Below, in pieces: positions 25,860 to 35,730 of a stretch of DNA of 64,000 bases; position 1 is the first letter of the stretch; each line of letters starts with the position of its first letter. The DNA comes from Gemmatimonadaceae bacterium (GTDB lineage: Bacteria; Gemmatimonadota; Gemmatimonadetes; Gemmatimonadales; Gemmatimonadaceae): NCBI GenBank assembly GCA_016742275.1, contig JACVCD010000018.1, forward strand, positions 41,639-105,638, read 5' to 3'. Position numbers and translations under genes: made by a program. A model generated the notes under the pieces. It saw only the letters and a list, made by a program, of their open reading frames with translations. It ran no database searches and was not told the origin of the DNA.

Positions 25860-26261
25860 ATGAACGAGCCCATGACGCGCCGAACCATGATGACATATGC
25901 CCTTGCTGGCACAGTTGTCGGTGGTTCTGCATTAATGATGCTATTTTGGCGCAATACTGATCTAAAACTGGATGATCCATCATGGCTTCTTGCTGGATTT
26001 GATACGGCAGCACAAATCGCCATCGGGCGACAGTATCTGGCCGATCACCCGAAAGAGCGCGACCTGGCCACCCTCACCGCAGAGGTTGGCCGCGCCAAGT
26101 CGGGCCCATGGAGCTGGTCTCCGGTACTCCCCTCTATAGATGTGGTCGCCGCGGAATTCGCTCTGGACGAAACCGTGATCGTCGATGGATGGTTGCTCTC
26201 CCGCACTGAAGCTCGGCTTTGCGCCGGGCTCGCCCTGACCAGCGGTCAGGCACCGACCTGA
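25860..26261 (+). CDS. Tat-signal small partner of GMC oxidoreductase
   Basis: A 133-residue protein with a twin-arginine-type start (MTRRTMMTYALAGTVVGGSAL, lacking a strict consensus) and one hydrophobic N-terminal helix. The mature part includes VDGWLLSRTEARLCAGLAL. Small Tat-signalled proteins of this size often accompany GMC oxidoreductases, either as gluconate-2-dehydrogenase-subunit-3-like partners or as export escorts. It ends eight bases before the GMC gene, so the two are very likely translated together. Family assignment beyond this is uncertain. Confidence 0.7.
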   Translation: MNEPMTRRTMMTYALAGTVVGGSALMMLFWRNTDLKLDDPSWLLAGFDTAAQIAIGRQYLADHPKERDLATLTAEVGRAKSGPWSWSPVLPSIDVVAAEFALDETVIVDGWLLSRTEARLCAGLALTSGQAPT

Positions 26262-26269
26262 GCTGACCC

Positions 26270-27829
26270 ATGCATACCGACGCCCGCACCCTGCCCAACG
26301 GGGCCACCCTCACCGCTGATGTCTGCATCATCGGCGCGGGCGCAGCCGGCATTTCTGTCGCTCTTGAGTTCATCGGTGCCGGCAAGCAGGTGCTGCTTCT
26401 GGAAGGCGGTGGGTTCGATCGCGAAGACTCACTGCAGGCACGGTACGGTGGACGGGTCTCAGGCCTGCCTTATTTCCCGCTCGAAGCCACACGCCTTCAC
26501 TACTTCGGCGGTAGCACGGGGCACTGGGGCGGCTTCTGTTCACCGCTCGACCCGATCGATTTCGCCACGCGCGCCTGGGTACCCAGCAGTGGCTGGCCGT
26601 TTGGTGTCGACACATTGGCACCTTACTACGAGCGCGCGCATCCCATTCTTGATTTGGGTGCCTGGGATTACGACGCATCGAGCTGGGCAAAGCGCGATGC
26701 ACGCAACACTATGCTGCCACTCGATCGCACTGTGCTGCATGAAAAGATGTGGCAGTTCAGCACGCCCACACGATTCGGCAGCAAGTTTCGCGATACCATC
26801 GTGAAGGCGCGTGATGTACACCTGTACACACATGCCGTGGTGACGGAACTACAGCTGCGTAGTGATGGAGCTGCCGTTGAGCGTGTAGTGGTACGTCAGT
26901 CCAATGGGCATACGCTGCATGTCATGGGGAGCACAGAGCGTCCGCTCGTCGTTGTGTCCGCCTGCAGCACATTGCAGAATGTGCGACTGCTCATGTCATC
27001 CAACGCCGTAGCCGCCGCCGGCATCGGCAACGCACACGATCAGTTGGGACGCGGCTTTATGGAGCATCTCGAGATGCCGGTTGGCACCGCGGTGTTGCTC
27101 AAGCCGCAGTCCATGCATCTCTATGCCTACGACTACGGACACACGAAGGCGCGGGCAGAGCTGACAACGTCTGCCGCAACACAAGAGCAACTCGGCTTGC
27201 TCAATGCAAGCGTGGCGATTGAGGCCGCGCCATCAGAGGGCGAAGCGCGCAGCACCTTCGAAGATTTTCCGCCGGACGAACTCGAACAGTATCGACATGA
27301 TACACGTGGCGGAGTCACGGCCGATATGCTGGACAGCGCACGAGTGCACGACGAGGCAAGTGTGCGCAGACGGCCACGCTTCACGCTCTTCACCCGACAG
27401 GAGCAGGCCCCCAACATGTCATCGCGCATCACACTGACGCGCGATCGTGATGCGTACGGTGTGCCACGTGCGGATTTTCACTGGGCGCTTAACACACTCG
27501 ACCGCCACACCATTCAACAGACGGTGCGGGTGCTCGCGCGGGAGCTTGGTCGATTGGGCATTGGTCGCGTTCAACTGCGTGATTGGCTTCGCGCCGACAA
27601 CGGCCCATGGCCATCGGTGGTGAGCGGTGGATGGCACGACATGGGCGGCACACGCATGCACAGCAATCCGCACCAGGGTGTTGTCGACGCGGATTGCCGT
27701 GTGCACGGTGTGACCAATCTCTATCTCGCCGGCGGTGGTGTGTTCCCCACGGCCGGTGCCGCCAACCCTACGCTCACCATTGTCGCGCTGGCACTGCGCC
27801 TGGCCGACACGATCAAGCGACGCGCTTAG
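26270..27829 (+). CDS. GMC-family FAD-dependent oxidoreductase
   Basis: A 519-residue flavoprotein. The dinucleotide-binding motif VCIIGAGAAGISVALEFIGAGKQVLLLEGG lies at residues 18-47. GGSTGHWGG and the C-terminal GGWHDMGGTRMHSNPHQGVVDADCRVHGVTNLYLAGGGVFPT plus PTLTIVALALRLAD carry the GMC-type FAD-binding and the conserved active-site histidine region. Members oxidise alcohols such as sugars or choline. It lacks its own signal, and the preceding Tat-signal protein may carry it to the periplasm by hitch-hiking; this follows from the gene order. Substrate unknown. Confidence 0.93.
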   Translation: MHTDARTLPNGATLTADVCIIGAGAAGISVALEFIGAGKQVLLLEGGGFDREDSLQARYGGRVSGLPYFPLEATRLHYFGGSTGHWGGFCSPLDPIDFATRAWVPSSGWPFGVDTLAPYYERAHPILDLGAWDYDASSWAKRDARNTMLPLDRTVLHEKMWQFSTPTRFGSKFRDTIVKARDVHLYTHAVVTELQLRSDGAAVERVVVRQSNGHTLHVMGSTERPLVVVSACSTLQNVRLLMSSNAVAAAGIGNAHDQLGRGFMEHLEMPVGTAVLLKPQSMHLYAYDYGHTKARAELTTSAATQEQLGLLNASVAIEAAPSEGEARSTFEDFPPDELEQYRHDTRGGVTADMLDSARVHDEASVRRRPRFTLFTRQEQAPNMSSRITLTRDRDAYGVPRADFHWALNTLDRHTIQQTVRVLARELGRLGIGRVQLRDWLRADNGPWPSVVSGGWHDMGGTRMHSNPHQGVVDADCRVHGVTNLYLAGGGVFPTAGAANPTLTIVALALRLADTIKRRA

Positions 27830-27835
27830 CCAGAC

Positions 27836-28267
27836 TCACTTGGCCTCAAGCAATCCATTGGCCTGCATCGCTTCCTCCTGATCTTCATGCGAGATGTACG
27901 CGGCAATCTTTAGCGTGCCATCCGCATCGCGCAGCAGGTAGGAGATGCTGAACTGGATAGGATCATCTCCAGTGCGCTCGAACGTGGCAGCCCACTCCAC
28001 CGTGACGAGCGAAAAGTCGGGACCTACTGATGTACTGTCGCTGACAGCGGCGACGGCCATCAACTTCATACCACTTTCGGCGTTGAAATCACGCACTTCG
28101 CGTAACCATGCCAGGAAGTTCTCGTCGTTTGTGAATGTGGCGCTGCCCTTTGGGCCAGCAGCAAGAAAATTCGTATCGTATAACTCAGCCAATTGCTCCG
28201 GTTCCGCACCAAGCGACAGACTGGCATATCGATCAAAAAACTCACGAAGCGTGTTCTGCTGACCCAT
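27836..28267 (-). CDS. NTF2-like (SnoaL/DUF4440-type) protein
   Basis: A 143-residue protein with an NTF2-like fold pattern: LREFFDRYASLSLGAEPEQLAELYDTNFLAAG, then central strands and a C-terminal ISYLLRDADGTLKIAAYISHEDQEEAMQANGL. The layout (helix-helix-strand sheet with a WAATFER strand) fits the SnoaL/DUF4440 families. These are small ligand-binding or isomerase-type domains; the ligand is not known. Convergent with the GMC gene, 6 bp between stops. Confidence 0.75.
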   Translation of the reverse strand: MGQQNTLREFFDRYASLSLGAEPEQLAELYDTNFLAAGPKGSATFTNDENFLAWLREVRDFNAESGMKLMAVAAVSDSTSVGPDFSLVTVEWAATFERTGDDPIQFSISYLLRDADGTLKIAAYISHEDQEEAMQANGLLEAK

Positions 28268-28279
28268 GATCCACCTCGA

Positions 28280-28876
28280 CTAGAACCTCACACCAAACAC
28301 AATGGGCACGTAGCGAATGTGCTGGCGTGATGTGTTGAGTCCACGACCATCAGTGAAGATGTTCTGCACGCGTGCTTCGACAAACGCATTGAAACCGGAC
28401 AGGCGCATGTCGAGACCGACTCCACCGTGAATACCCAGCTTCGTCATACCGGGTGATTCCAGTGCATCACCGGAATAGGACACCACGTCCTTCACATTGT
28501 AGAGGCCGAGTCCACCCAGCAGATATGGTCGGATGAGACTCTCACGGTTTGGCGAGAGCCGATAGATCCCACTGACACTTCCACCAATTGCGCGTGTGTG
28601 GGCCTTGATTCCATTGGCCTCCGCCTCCGAACCGGCATCGAGACTCAAACGATCATAGGAGAGTTCACCACGCAGTGAGAATCGCGCGGCAGGACGAAGC
28701 CAGAGCGCAGCGCCGAGATTATAGCCCGTGTTGGCGACATCGGCAGATGCTCCAATGGGTTGCGCGAGTCCGCCGCTCACCGACACACCCACAGTGCGCG
28801 GTGTGGTCTGCGCGGTGGCAACACTGACCGAAGCCAAGGACAATACCACTAACAACGAAAAGCACGATTGACGCAT
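28280..28876 (-). CDS. Outer-membrane beta-barrel protein (OmpA/OmpW-like)
   Basis: A 198-residue exported barrel. Signal MRQSCFSLLVVLSLASVSVA is followed by VGVSVSGGLAQPIG, LGAALWLRPAARFSLRGELSYDRL and a C-terminal IRYVPIVFGVRF ending in phenylalanine, the outer-membrane insertion signal. Eight to ten amphipathic strands are visible. It is downstream of the NTF2-like gene's promoter, reading the same direction, but no operon partner is clear. Confidence 0.8.
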   Translation of the reverse strand: MRQSCFSLLVVLSLASVSVATAQTTPRTVGVSVSGGLAQPIGASADVANTGYNLGAALWLRPAARFSLRGELSYDRLSLDAGSEAEANGIKAHTRAIGGSVSGIYRLSPNRESLIRPYLLGGLGLYNVKDVVSYSGDALESPGMTKLGIHGGVGLDMRLSGFNAFVEARVQNIFTDGRGLNTSRQHIRYVPIVFGVRF

Positions 28877-29069
28877 GGGAGCACCTTGAGGGAGGGAGCT
28901 ACAAATGACGTGCGCGATTCAGGAATGAAGACACCAGTGCACACGCAATGGTTTCCGCAGCGTCCTGCGCGGTATTGACGACGCCGAGAATTGCAGTTGG
29001 ATTGGGCACATCTGGTGATGAGTGGTTCTGTAGCGGTGTTGGAATTCCAACAGATGAGCGAACTGACGT

Positions 29070-30257
29070 ATGACACAACAACACATCGCTTCGCGTCGCA
29101 GCATCCGTCTTGTGGCGAGCACTGCAATCGTTGCTGCAATCATTGTTGCCATAGTTGCCTGCACAAACGCGCCGCAACCTGAAAGCACCACGACCCTGCG
29201 CGACGCCTACAAGGACGCATTCCTTATGGGCACCGCCGTGAATGAGGAAATCGTCTCCGGCGTAGACTCTGCCTCGCAAAACATCGTCGCTCGACAGTTC
29301 AACACCATCACTGCCGAGAATGTGCTCAAGGCCGGCCCACTGCGCCCATCGCCGAGCGAGTGGAACTGGGCGCCTGCCGATTCTTTTGTGGCATTTGGCG
29401 AGCGACACAAGATGTTCATCGTCGGCCACACCTTGGTATGGCACAACCAGACGCCACCCTGGTTCTTCGCCGACTCACTCGGCAATCCCAAATCACCAGA
29501 CGCAGTAAAGGAGCAACTGCGAAGCCACATCGAAACCGTTGCTTCACGCTACGCGGGACGCATTCACGCGTGGGATGTCGTGAACGAAGTCATCGACAAC
29601 GATGGTTCATACCGGCCGACCACCTGGGTGCGCGGTATTGGTGACGGCAACGAGCTGGTTCGCCTCGCGTTCAAACATGCGGCGCAGTATGCACCGAACA
29701 CGGAGCTCTACTACAACGACTTCAACACATGGCGCCCAACCAAGCGCGACGGCATCGTGCGCATGATCCGCATGCTGAAGAAAGAAGGGATCCGTGTTGA
29801 TGGCATTGGCATGCAGGGTCACTGGGGGCTCAACTATCCCAAGACCGCCTACATCGAAGCCGCAATTGATTCCTTTGCCGCAGCCGGTGTCAAAGTCATG
29901 ATCACGGAGATGGACATCGATGTACTGCCACTCACCCGCGAGGGACAGATCATCGGCACCGGCATGAGTGACCCGCAGTTTCAGCTCGAGGAGTTCAAGG
30001 AATACCTCGACCCCTATCGCAACGGACTGCCAGACGATGTGCAACGTGCACTCGCCGCCCGGTACGCTGAATTGTTCGAGTTATTCTATCGCAAGCGCGA
30101 CAAAATCGATCGTGTCACGCTATGGGGCGTGCACGATGGCATGTCGTGGAAGAATGGCTATCCGATTCCCGATCGCACCAACTATCCGCTGCTCTACGAT
30201 CGTATGCGTCAGCCCAAGCCCGCCTTCGCGGCGGTGCTTGGTGTGCGACAGCGATGA
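29070..30257 (+). CDS. GH10 endo-beta-1,4-xylanase, lipoprotein
   Basis: A 395-residue GH10 glycosidase attached to the membrane by a lipobox (AAIIVAIVAC, Cys31). The barrel has the family motifs VWHNQTPPWFF, WDVVNEVID with the acid/base glutamate, and ITEMDIDV with the nucleophile glutamate, followed by LWGVHDGMSW and the terminal FAAVLG. It hydrolyses internal xylan linkages. No other xylan-degradation gene flanks it, though a GH29-like protein and a SusC/SusD pair occur elsewhere in the window. Confidence 0.96.
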   Translation: MTQQHIASRRSIRLVASTAIVAAIIVAIVACTNAPQPESTTTLRDAYKDAFLMGTAVNEEIVSGVDSASQNIVARQFNTITAENVLKAGPLRPSPSEWNWAPADSFVAFGERHKMFIVGHTLVWHNQTPPWFFADSLGNPKSPDAVKEQLRSHIETVASRYAGRIHAWDVVNEVIDNDGSYRPTTWVRGIGDGNELVRLAFKHAAQYAPNTELYYNDFNTWRPTKRDGIVRMIRMLKKEGIRVDGIGMQGHWGLNYPKTAYIEAAIDSFAAAGVKVMITEMDIDVLPLTREGQIIGTGMSDPQFQLEEFKEYLDPYRNGLPDDVQRALAARYAELFELFYRKRDKIDRVTLWGVHDGMSWKNGYPIPDRTNYPLLYDRMRQPKPAFAAVLGVRQR

Positions 30258-30263
30258 CGACGT

Positions 30264-32747
30264 TCAGCCGACGGGCTGATTGAGCGTCTCCCGTACGCGC
30301 CTCGCAAGAATCGATGGCGCGTACGGCTTCTGAATGAATGCCACGTCGGCGCGCAGCAGGCCGTGACGCACAACAGCATCGTCGGTGTAGCCGCTCATGA
30401 ACAGCACGCGCACATCCGGATACCGCTCCCGGATGGCCGTCGCGAGCTCGGGACCGCTGGCATTCGGCATCACGACATCCGTGAGCAGCATGTCGATAGC
30501 ACCGTCGTGCTCCGCCGCCACGCGCAGTGCTTCCACACCATCGACCGCGGTGAGAATGCGATAGCCGCGCTCACGCAATGCGTTGAACGCGATCTCCCGC
30601 ACTGGCGCATCGTCCTCTACCAGCAGCACCGTTTCGCTTCCCGTAGCATCGAGCGACGGCGCTGCGCGCTCCGCTCGATCAACCGGCGATGCCACCGCAG
30701 GGAAGTACACCTTGAAGGTGGTGCCCAGATTGGCTTCGCTGTACACATGAATACAGCCGCCGCTCTGTTGCACGATACCGAACACCGTCGCCAGACCAAG
30801 TCCGGTACCACGCCCCACACCCTTCGTCGTGAAGAACGGTTCGAAGATGCGCGATTGCACATCCGGCGTCATGCCCGTGCCCGTGTCGGTGATGGCCAAC
30901 ATCACGTGCGGACCCGCACTGCAATCGGAGCGAGATGCGGCATATTGCTCGCTGAGTTCGATGTTCGCCGTTTCGATCGTCAGCTGCCCACCATGCGGCA
31001 TGGCATCCCGCGCGTTGATCGCCAGATTCATCAGCACCTGATCCAGCTGCGTCGGATCCAACCGCGTCGACTGCAATGCGGGATCCAACACCATGCTCAG
31101 CTGAACGTCTTCGCCGATGAGGCGATTGAGGAGACCACCCGTTTCGGCAACGATCGCGTTCAGATCGACGATGCGTGGCTGCAATATCGATTGCCGACTG
31201 AATGCCAGCAGTTGACGCGTCAACGCGGCGGCACGATGGCCCGCTTCGTTCATCGCAATCACCGCCTCACGACGGTGATCACCTTCCTCAAGGTCTTCCA
31301 ACAGCTCTTCACTGCAACCGAAGATCACCGTCAGCAGATTGTTGAAGTCATGCGCGACACCGCCGGCGAGTTTTCCAACCGCCTCCATCTTTTGCGCCTG
31401 CCGTAAGCGAAGCTCGAGCTTGTGACGTTCTGTAACATTGACAGCCAGCGACAGCGCGCCGACATACTGCCCCTGCTCGTCGAACAGCGGTGTGTTGTGC
31501 CATTCGCACGTAATCAGACCGCCACTTCTGGTCTTGGCGTGAAGCTCACGATGCGCATCCATGTTGCCGTCCTTGATCTCGGCGAACATGTGCGCAAACG
31601 TTTCCCGATCGGATTCGGGAACCAGGAGCTCCATCGGATGGCGACCCAACGCCTCGTCAGCCGTAAAGCCGAAAATGCGTTCCGCCGCCGGATTCCATTG
31701 GGAGAAACGCCCGTCGCGATCGGTGTGAATGTAGGCGATGGGCATGCGCGCGATCTGCAGCTGCAACTGTGCCAGCAACTGATCCCGTTCAGCTTCCGCC
31801 TCCCGGCGCTCGGTCACATCACGACCAATCGCCAGTACACCAGATACATCACCCGATGAATCGCGAAGCGGGACCTTGATGGTGAGAATCGTACGCGCAC
31901 GACCTGCGGCGTCCACGATCACCCCCTCGCGCTGCCGCGGCGTGCCGTGGCGCAGCACCTCATGGTCATCCGCCACCATACAGTCGGCAATGCCAGCGTC
32001 ATACACGTCGTGAGACGTGGACCCGGCAAGTTGCGCTTCACCCTCAAGACCGAGCAGGCCGAGTCCCGCCTTGTTGCCGGTCATGAAGCGCCCCGTCTGG
32101 TCCTTCGTGAACACCACATCGGGCAGCGCGTCCACCAGGGTGCGGAGCAGCGTGCGCTCGCGATCCAGTGACACGCGCGTGGCAATCTCGCGCTGCAGCG
32201 CTCCGTCCACTGCTGATAGCGCGCGGCCGATTGCCAGCGTGAGCAGCGTATTGATCAGCGTGAAGTTGAGCGTCACCACCAACCACCCCACCATGTTGCC
32301 GTCCCAACCGCGCAACGCGAGTGACGGTGACATCTTCGCGATGACGCCGAGGGCGACAAGGGAAACGGTGTTCAACAACGCCGCAGCAAAGCCCGCGCGC
32401 GTTCCCAACAGCAACGCCGTCAGGATGGAGAAGGCAAAGAGGAAGATCTGACTGATGGGTCCAACATGCACCAACAGCATGAGGCCGAGTGCATAGCTCA
32501 GCGTGCAGAGTGCCCACGCCCGCACGGCGAACGACAGTCGGGTGGCAGCAGCGAGCGCGATGACCAGTCCAATGGCCACGACGTCGGTCACAATCACGAC
32601 GGGAATCCCGCTCCGCCACGCCATGTAGATGCTTGGCGCGCCTACCAACACACCGAGCCCGGCAGCCACTCGCAACACCAGCGAGAGCATGTGTTCGCGC
32701 CATCGTTCTGGCACGACCTGGATGTTTACATCAACGCGATCAGACAT
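30264..32747 (-). CDS. Hybrid sensor histidine kinase (TM-PAS-PAS-HisKA-HATPase-REC)
   Basis: An 827-residue hybrid kinase. Six membrane helices occupy residues about 15-190 (MASE-type region), followed by two PAS domains (LRTLVDALPDVVFTKDQTGRFMTGNKAG near 215 and AYIHTDRDGRFSQWNPAAERIFGFTADEA near 340), a HisKA domain (GGVAHDFNNLLTVIFG), HATPase_c (NARDAMPHGG, DTGTGM, GRGTGLGLATV) and a receiver domain at the C-terminus (VEDDAPVRE, LLTDVVMPNASG, FMSGYTD, IQKPY). Because the receiver is internal, phosphotransfer is at least partly within one chain. The histidine sits in the AHDFNN motif. It is oriented against the xylanase gene with a 6-bp gap, so its role is not tied to that gene. Confidence 0.95.
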   Translation of the reverse strand: MSDRVDVNIQVVPERWREHMLSLVLRVAAGLGVLVGAPSIYMAWRSGIPVVIVTDVVAIGLVIALAAATRLSFAVRAWALCTLSYALGLMLLVHVGPISQIFLFAFSILTALLLGTRAGFAAALLNTVSLVALGVIAKMSPSLALRGWDGNMVGWLVVTLNFTLINTLLTLAIGRALSAVDGALQREIATRVSLDRERTLLRTLVDALPDVVFTKDQTGRFMTGNKAGLGLLGLEGEAQLAGSTSHDVYDAGIADCMVADDHEVLRHGTPRQREGVIVDAAGRARTILTIKVPLRDSSGDVSGVLAIGRDVTERREAEAERDQLLAQLQLQIARMPIAYIHTDRDGRFSQWNPAAERIFGFTADEALGRHPMELLVPESDRETFAHMFAEIKDGNMDAHRELHAKTRSGGLITCEWHNTPLFDEQGQYVGALSLAVNVTERHKLELRLRQAQKMEAVGKLAGGVAHDFNNLLTVIFGCSEELLEDLEEGDHRREAVIAMNEAGHRAAALTRQLLAFSRQSILQPRIVDLNAIVAETGGLLNRLIGEDVQLSMVLDPALQSTRLDPTQLDQVLMNLAINARDAMPHGGQLTIETANIELSEQYAASRSDCSAGPHVMLAITDTGTGMTPDVQSRIFEPFFTTKGVGRGTGLGLATVFGIVQQSGGCIHVYSEANLGTTFKVYFPAVASPVDRAERAAPSLDATGSETVLLVEDDAPVREIAFNALRERGYRILTAVDGVEALRVAAEHDGAIDMLLTDVVMPNASGPELATAIRERYPDVRVLFMSGYTDDAVVRHGLLRADVAFIQKPYAPSILARRVRETLNQPVG

Positions 32748-32992
32748 ACGTCCCAATACGGTCGGCTCATACAGTCGTCAGGTCACGACTAATCGCCGTG
32801 GGGACTGCGACTCGCGACCCCTCCGGATGCGACACCGCCTTCGATGTCGCTCGCTGCGGATGGAGTGCAAGGGAGCCAAGCCATCAAAGTTCATGGATTC
32901 CGGGACCAAATGCGAGAGGCCCGACCGTCACAGAAGCGAACTTGCTGTCACGGTGCGAGCCCTCGTGTGCATTCCATATTGGAATTGCGCGA
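32748..32992. other. Intergenic region with no gene seen
   Basis: A 245-bp stretch in front of the hybrid kinase. No plausible reading frame, dyad or promoter element could be identified; it may simply hold the kinase promoter. Confidence 0.4.
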
Positions 32993-33427
32993 TCACATGC
33001 CCGGCAACTTCTCCATTTCCGCTTTGATCAATCCGGCTTCCGTCGACGTGCCGTTGATTGCCAGCGCTTCGTCAAAGTTCGCGCGCGCTTTGGTCGTGTT
33101 GCCCGTCTGCGCGTAGGCACGACCGAGCGTGAGCAGCAGTCGCTGTCTGCCATGATGCGAGAATCGCTCCCACGCCGGTCCCATGCCTTTGCGCATCCCT
33201 TCGAGCATACCGATCACCTGCGGTGCCATACCATACGACGCGGGCAGTTCGATGTAGGTGCCTGTTGCCACCGACAGCACAGCACCATCACGCGGTGCGA
33301 GTTGCTGCGCCTTTTGCACCAATGCGAAGCCGTTGTCGAATGCCGCGAGCGCTTTGGGATACGCGGCCTTGTTGCCACCGCCGAAGAACTGGAAGTAGAG
33401 CAGGGAGGCGGGAGGAAGGTATACGTA
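32993..33427 (-). pseudogene. 5'-truncated TPR protein remnant
   Basis: The last roughly 145 residues read as a coherent TPR-type protein (YPKALAAFDNGFALVQKAQQLAPRDGAVLSVAT, LLLTLGRAYAQTGNTTKARANFDEALAINGTSTEAG). Upstream of the VYLPPASLLYF stretch the frame is open for another 56 codons but the sequence there is low-complexity, with no signal peptide and a start codon three bases from the divergent proline-rich gene's start. I therefore call only the conserved part and treat the gene as 5'-truncated or with an unresolved start. Confidence 0.55.
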
Positions 33428-33597
33428 TTGGATACCGTCCCTCTCTCGATGGTTTGCGCAGGACTTGAACTCCGCCGCACCCAAGGGCCAACTGCCGACC
33501 CGTGTGACCAATGGCACGTGAGCGACTCTCAGGACGCACACCAGGATCGTCCTTCTGGCCAATGACGGCGGCGCAGCGATTCGCGCACCGTTCATTC

Positions 33598-33789
33598 ATG
33601 ACGACTCCACCAAACAAACCGCCGCGCGTACCGCGCGATCCTGACGGCCCGAACGCGCCGCCGCAGGAATTTCCTGGCGACGATCCGATCGTCGACCCCA
33701 CAACGGATCCCAAGCCAAACAAGAAACCTGAACCCGGGCCAGATCCTGAGCCGGATCCCGAGCCAAAGCCAACACCCCACGAGCACTAG
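33598..33789 (+). CDS. Short proline-rich acidic protein
   Basis: A 63-residue hydrophilic protein dominated by Pro, Asp, Glu and Lys with PDPEPDPEPKP repeats. It ends at the start of a strong hairpin. No domain is recognised; disordered linker-like proteins of this kind occur in many genomes. Its reality is supported only by the ORF and the terminator behind it. Confidence 0.45.
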   Translation: MTTPPNKPPRVPRDPDGPNAPPQEFPGDDPIVDPTTDPKPNKKPEPGPDPEPDPEPKPTPHEH

Positions 33790-33804
33790 TGCCCGTGGGG
33801 TGTT
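33771..33804. terminator. Hairpin shared by convergent genes
   Basis: A 10-bp stem AACACCCCAC / GTGGGGTGTT, continuing inward to the palindrome GCACTAGTGC with a single mismatch. It covers the last codons of the proline-rich gene and lies 35 bp beyond the LVIVD-protein stop codon on the other strand, so it can act on both. It has little T tract. Confidence 0.7.
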
Positions 33805-33838
33805 GTACGTCTCTGCGAGACGAGGTGCGATCGATCGC

Positions 33839-35665
33839 TTACTTCGAAACCGCCGCCAGACGACGAATCTCAGCCGCCATCGTCTTCACGCGGGCGCTGT
33901 CCTTGGCACCAACAGCGTCTTTGTCGACCTGCAGAGCCAGTGCTGTAAGCGCCTGACCACGGGCCAGACCGGTCTTCATCTCGGCCACATCGAGCGCCTG
34001 ATCAATCGCCGTCGTACGATCGGCGGCGAGGCCCTGGTTGCGCACGAGCTGGTCGAGATAAGAGCGCACGACCACGAACGCCGCCGGCCACACGTACTTG
34101 GGCTGGCTCTGCGGATTGAACTGCTCGTACCGCACCAGCTTGGCCGCCGCGATTTCGTTGGCCGACAACTGCGGGCTTGGCGTGAGCTCGAGGATGTCCA
34201 TGCCACGATCGAGTTCGGACGAGAAGATCAGACCGTTCCAGTAGTACGCACCCCACGAACCGCCGATCGTGTTGCCACCACCACGCACGCCAGCGGCAGC
34301 CGCGGCGGCCGCAGCCGGCACGTCAACCGGACGCGGCGGGTTGATCGAACCACGATCGAAGTAGCCGATCTCGAACGCATTGTCGGCGTCCGTGAAGTCC
34401 ATGATGTTGACGCCGCCCTGATACCAACCCTGCACGTACAGGTCACGACCCGGCACCGGGATGATGCCGCCGTTGTGCGCCACGCAATTTTCTTCCGCGG
34501 CTTGCGCCGACGGCAACTTGAAGTAGGCGCGCTGTGTCTGCCGCTTCTGCGCATCAAGGGAAATGATCGTGTTGCCACCAAGCTGCTGCATGCTCGACGC
34601 CTGGCACATCGGGCCCGTACCACCACCCCACTCTTCGGTCTGAATCAACTTCTTGGCGTCGTTGCTGAACGCCGCCGTGTGACGACCCTGGAAGTTGTTC
34701 GTGTCCATCATCGCATTGATGCGAAACGGCTTCTCGGGATTCTTGATGTCCACGAGAATCGAATGCGTCGAACACGAGGCGAGCAGCATGTTCATCTCGG
34801 GATATGCCGTCACGTCATGGCAATTGCGCGGACCTTCCGGCATGTTTTCTGCCGGCTGCGGCCGCGTGCCACGGTTCGGATTGGGAGGCAAGCAGTACCG
34901 CGCGCACTCACCTGCACCACCGAGATCGTTGAAGATGCGTGCACCGGGAATCACGACCGACTTTTCGGGCGCGTTGAGGTACACCTTCACGATGTCGAGC
35001 TGATAGAGCGAGTTGGTCGGATCCTTCGGATCGTTGCCATTCTTGCAGCCCGGCATGGACGCTTCAGAACGCGCGCCCTGCTGACCCGACACGTACAGAT
35101 AGATGATGTTCTTGTCCGTCGGGCTCGGCACGAGCGTGTGCGTATGCGAGCCTTTGCACGTCTCCACGTTCTTCACGAGCTTGGGCTCACGCGGATTCGA
35201 CACGTCGAAAATGCGGATGCCAGCCATGTGATCCTTCGGATCCTTCACACCACCGTCGCCGCAATCCTTGCGGTTGCCGGCGCCTTCGGCCGAAAGGAAC
35301 AGCAGGTGGCCGTAGATGGTCGGGTCACCCTGCGATGTCGTGCAGCGAACGGCCGCCATCACGACCGGCTTGGCGGGATCCTTGATGTCCCAAATCGTGA
35401 AGCCGGCGAAGTTCGCCTGATACACGTAGTGCGTACCGAACGCGAGGTCGGAGTTGATGAACGTGAGACCGCGCGCGGTGTCGAATGCCGCAGGCTTCGG
35501 CGAGAACGACACGTGCCGCATGTTGCTGATGGCAATCTCGGCATCGAAGCGCCCCGGCTTCAGGGTGCTTCTGGGATCCTTACTGCTCGGAAACGTCTGC
35601 GCCGACATCAATGCCGGCGCGACGACCGTCGCTGCGAGAAGGGCCAAACCACGAACGACGCGCAT
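33839..35665 (-). CDS. LVIVD-repeat secreted protein
   Basis: A 608-residue exported protein (signal MRVVRGLALLAATVVAPALM). The body contains LVIVD-type repeats, typical of beta-propeller-like proteins: FAGFTIWDIKDPAKPVVMAAVR, MAGIRIFDVSNPREPKLVKNVET, SILVDIKNPEKPFRI and VNIMDFTDADNAFEIGYF. Cysteines in the middle may be disulfide bonded. An alanine-only run occurs near residue 470. A C-terminal helical part follows (YEQFNPQSQPK to the end). The family's function is unknown. It follows the DUF305 gene on the same strand with a short spacer carrying direct repeats. Confidence 0.85.
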   Translation of the reverse strand: MRVVRGLALLAATVVAPALMSAQTFPSSKDPRSTLKPGRFDAEIAISNMRHVSFSPKPAAFDTARGLTFINSDLAFGTHYVYQANFAGFTIWDIKDPAKPVVMAAVRCTTSQGDPTIYGHLLFLSAEGAGNRKDCGDGGVKDPKDHMAGIRIFDVSNPREPKLVKNVETCKGSHTHTLVPSPTDKNIIYLYVSGQQGARSEASMPGCKNGNDPKDPTNSLYQLDIVKVYLNAPEKSVVIPGARIFNDLGGAGECARYCLPPNPNRGTRPQPAENMPEGPRNCHDVTAYPEMNMLLASCSTHSILVDIKNPEKPFRINAMMDTNNFQGRHTAAFSNDAKKLIQTEEWGGGTGPMCQASSMQQLGGNTIISLDAQKRQTQRAYFKLPSAQAAEENCVAHNGGIIPVPGRDLYVQGWYQGGVNIMDFTDADNAFEIGYFDRGSINPPRPVDVPAAAAAAAAGVRGGGNTIGGSWGAYYWNGLIFSSELDRGMDILELTPSPQLSANEIAAAKLVRYEQFNPQSQPKYVWPAAFVVVRSYLDQLVRNQGLAADRTTAIDQALDVAEMKTGLARGQALTALALQVDKDAVGAKDSARVKTMAAEIRRLAAVSK

Positions 35666-35691
35666 CGGTTCACACTCCAAAGGTGGGGAGG

Positions 35692-35730
35692 GGGTACTGC
35701 ACTATCGGGTACTGCACTGCGGGTACTTCC
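35692..35730. repeat. Three direct repeats in the LVIVD-gene promoter
   Basis: Three copies of GGGTACTGCAct (the third shortened to GGGTACTTCC) start 15 and 14 bases apart, just upstream of the LVIVD-gene start. Their regular spacing on one helical face-like period suggests an activator or repressor site. No known regulator could be named. Confidence 0.55.

Noticed and set aside
33421..33535. tRNA-like 3' end (GTTCAAGTCC and CAAACCA on the minus strand)
   Set aside because: The T-stem does not pair, and no matching 5' acceptor, D arm or anticodon arm is found upstream.
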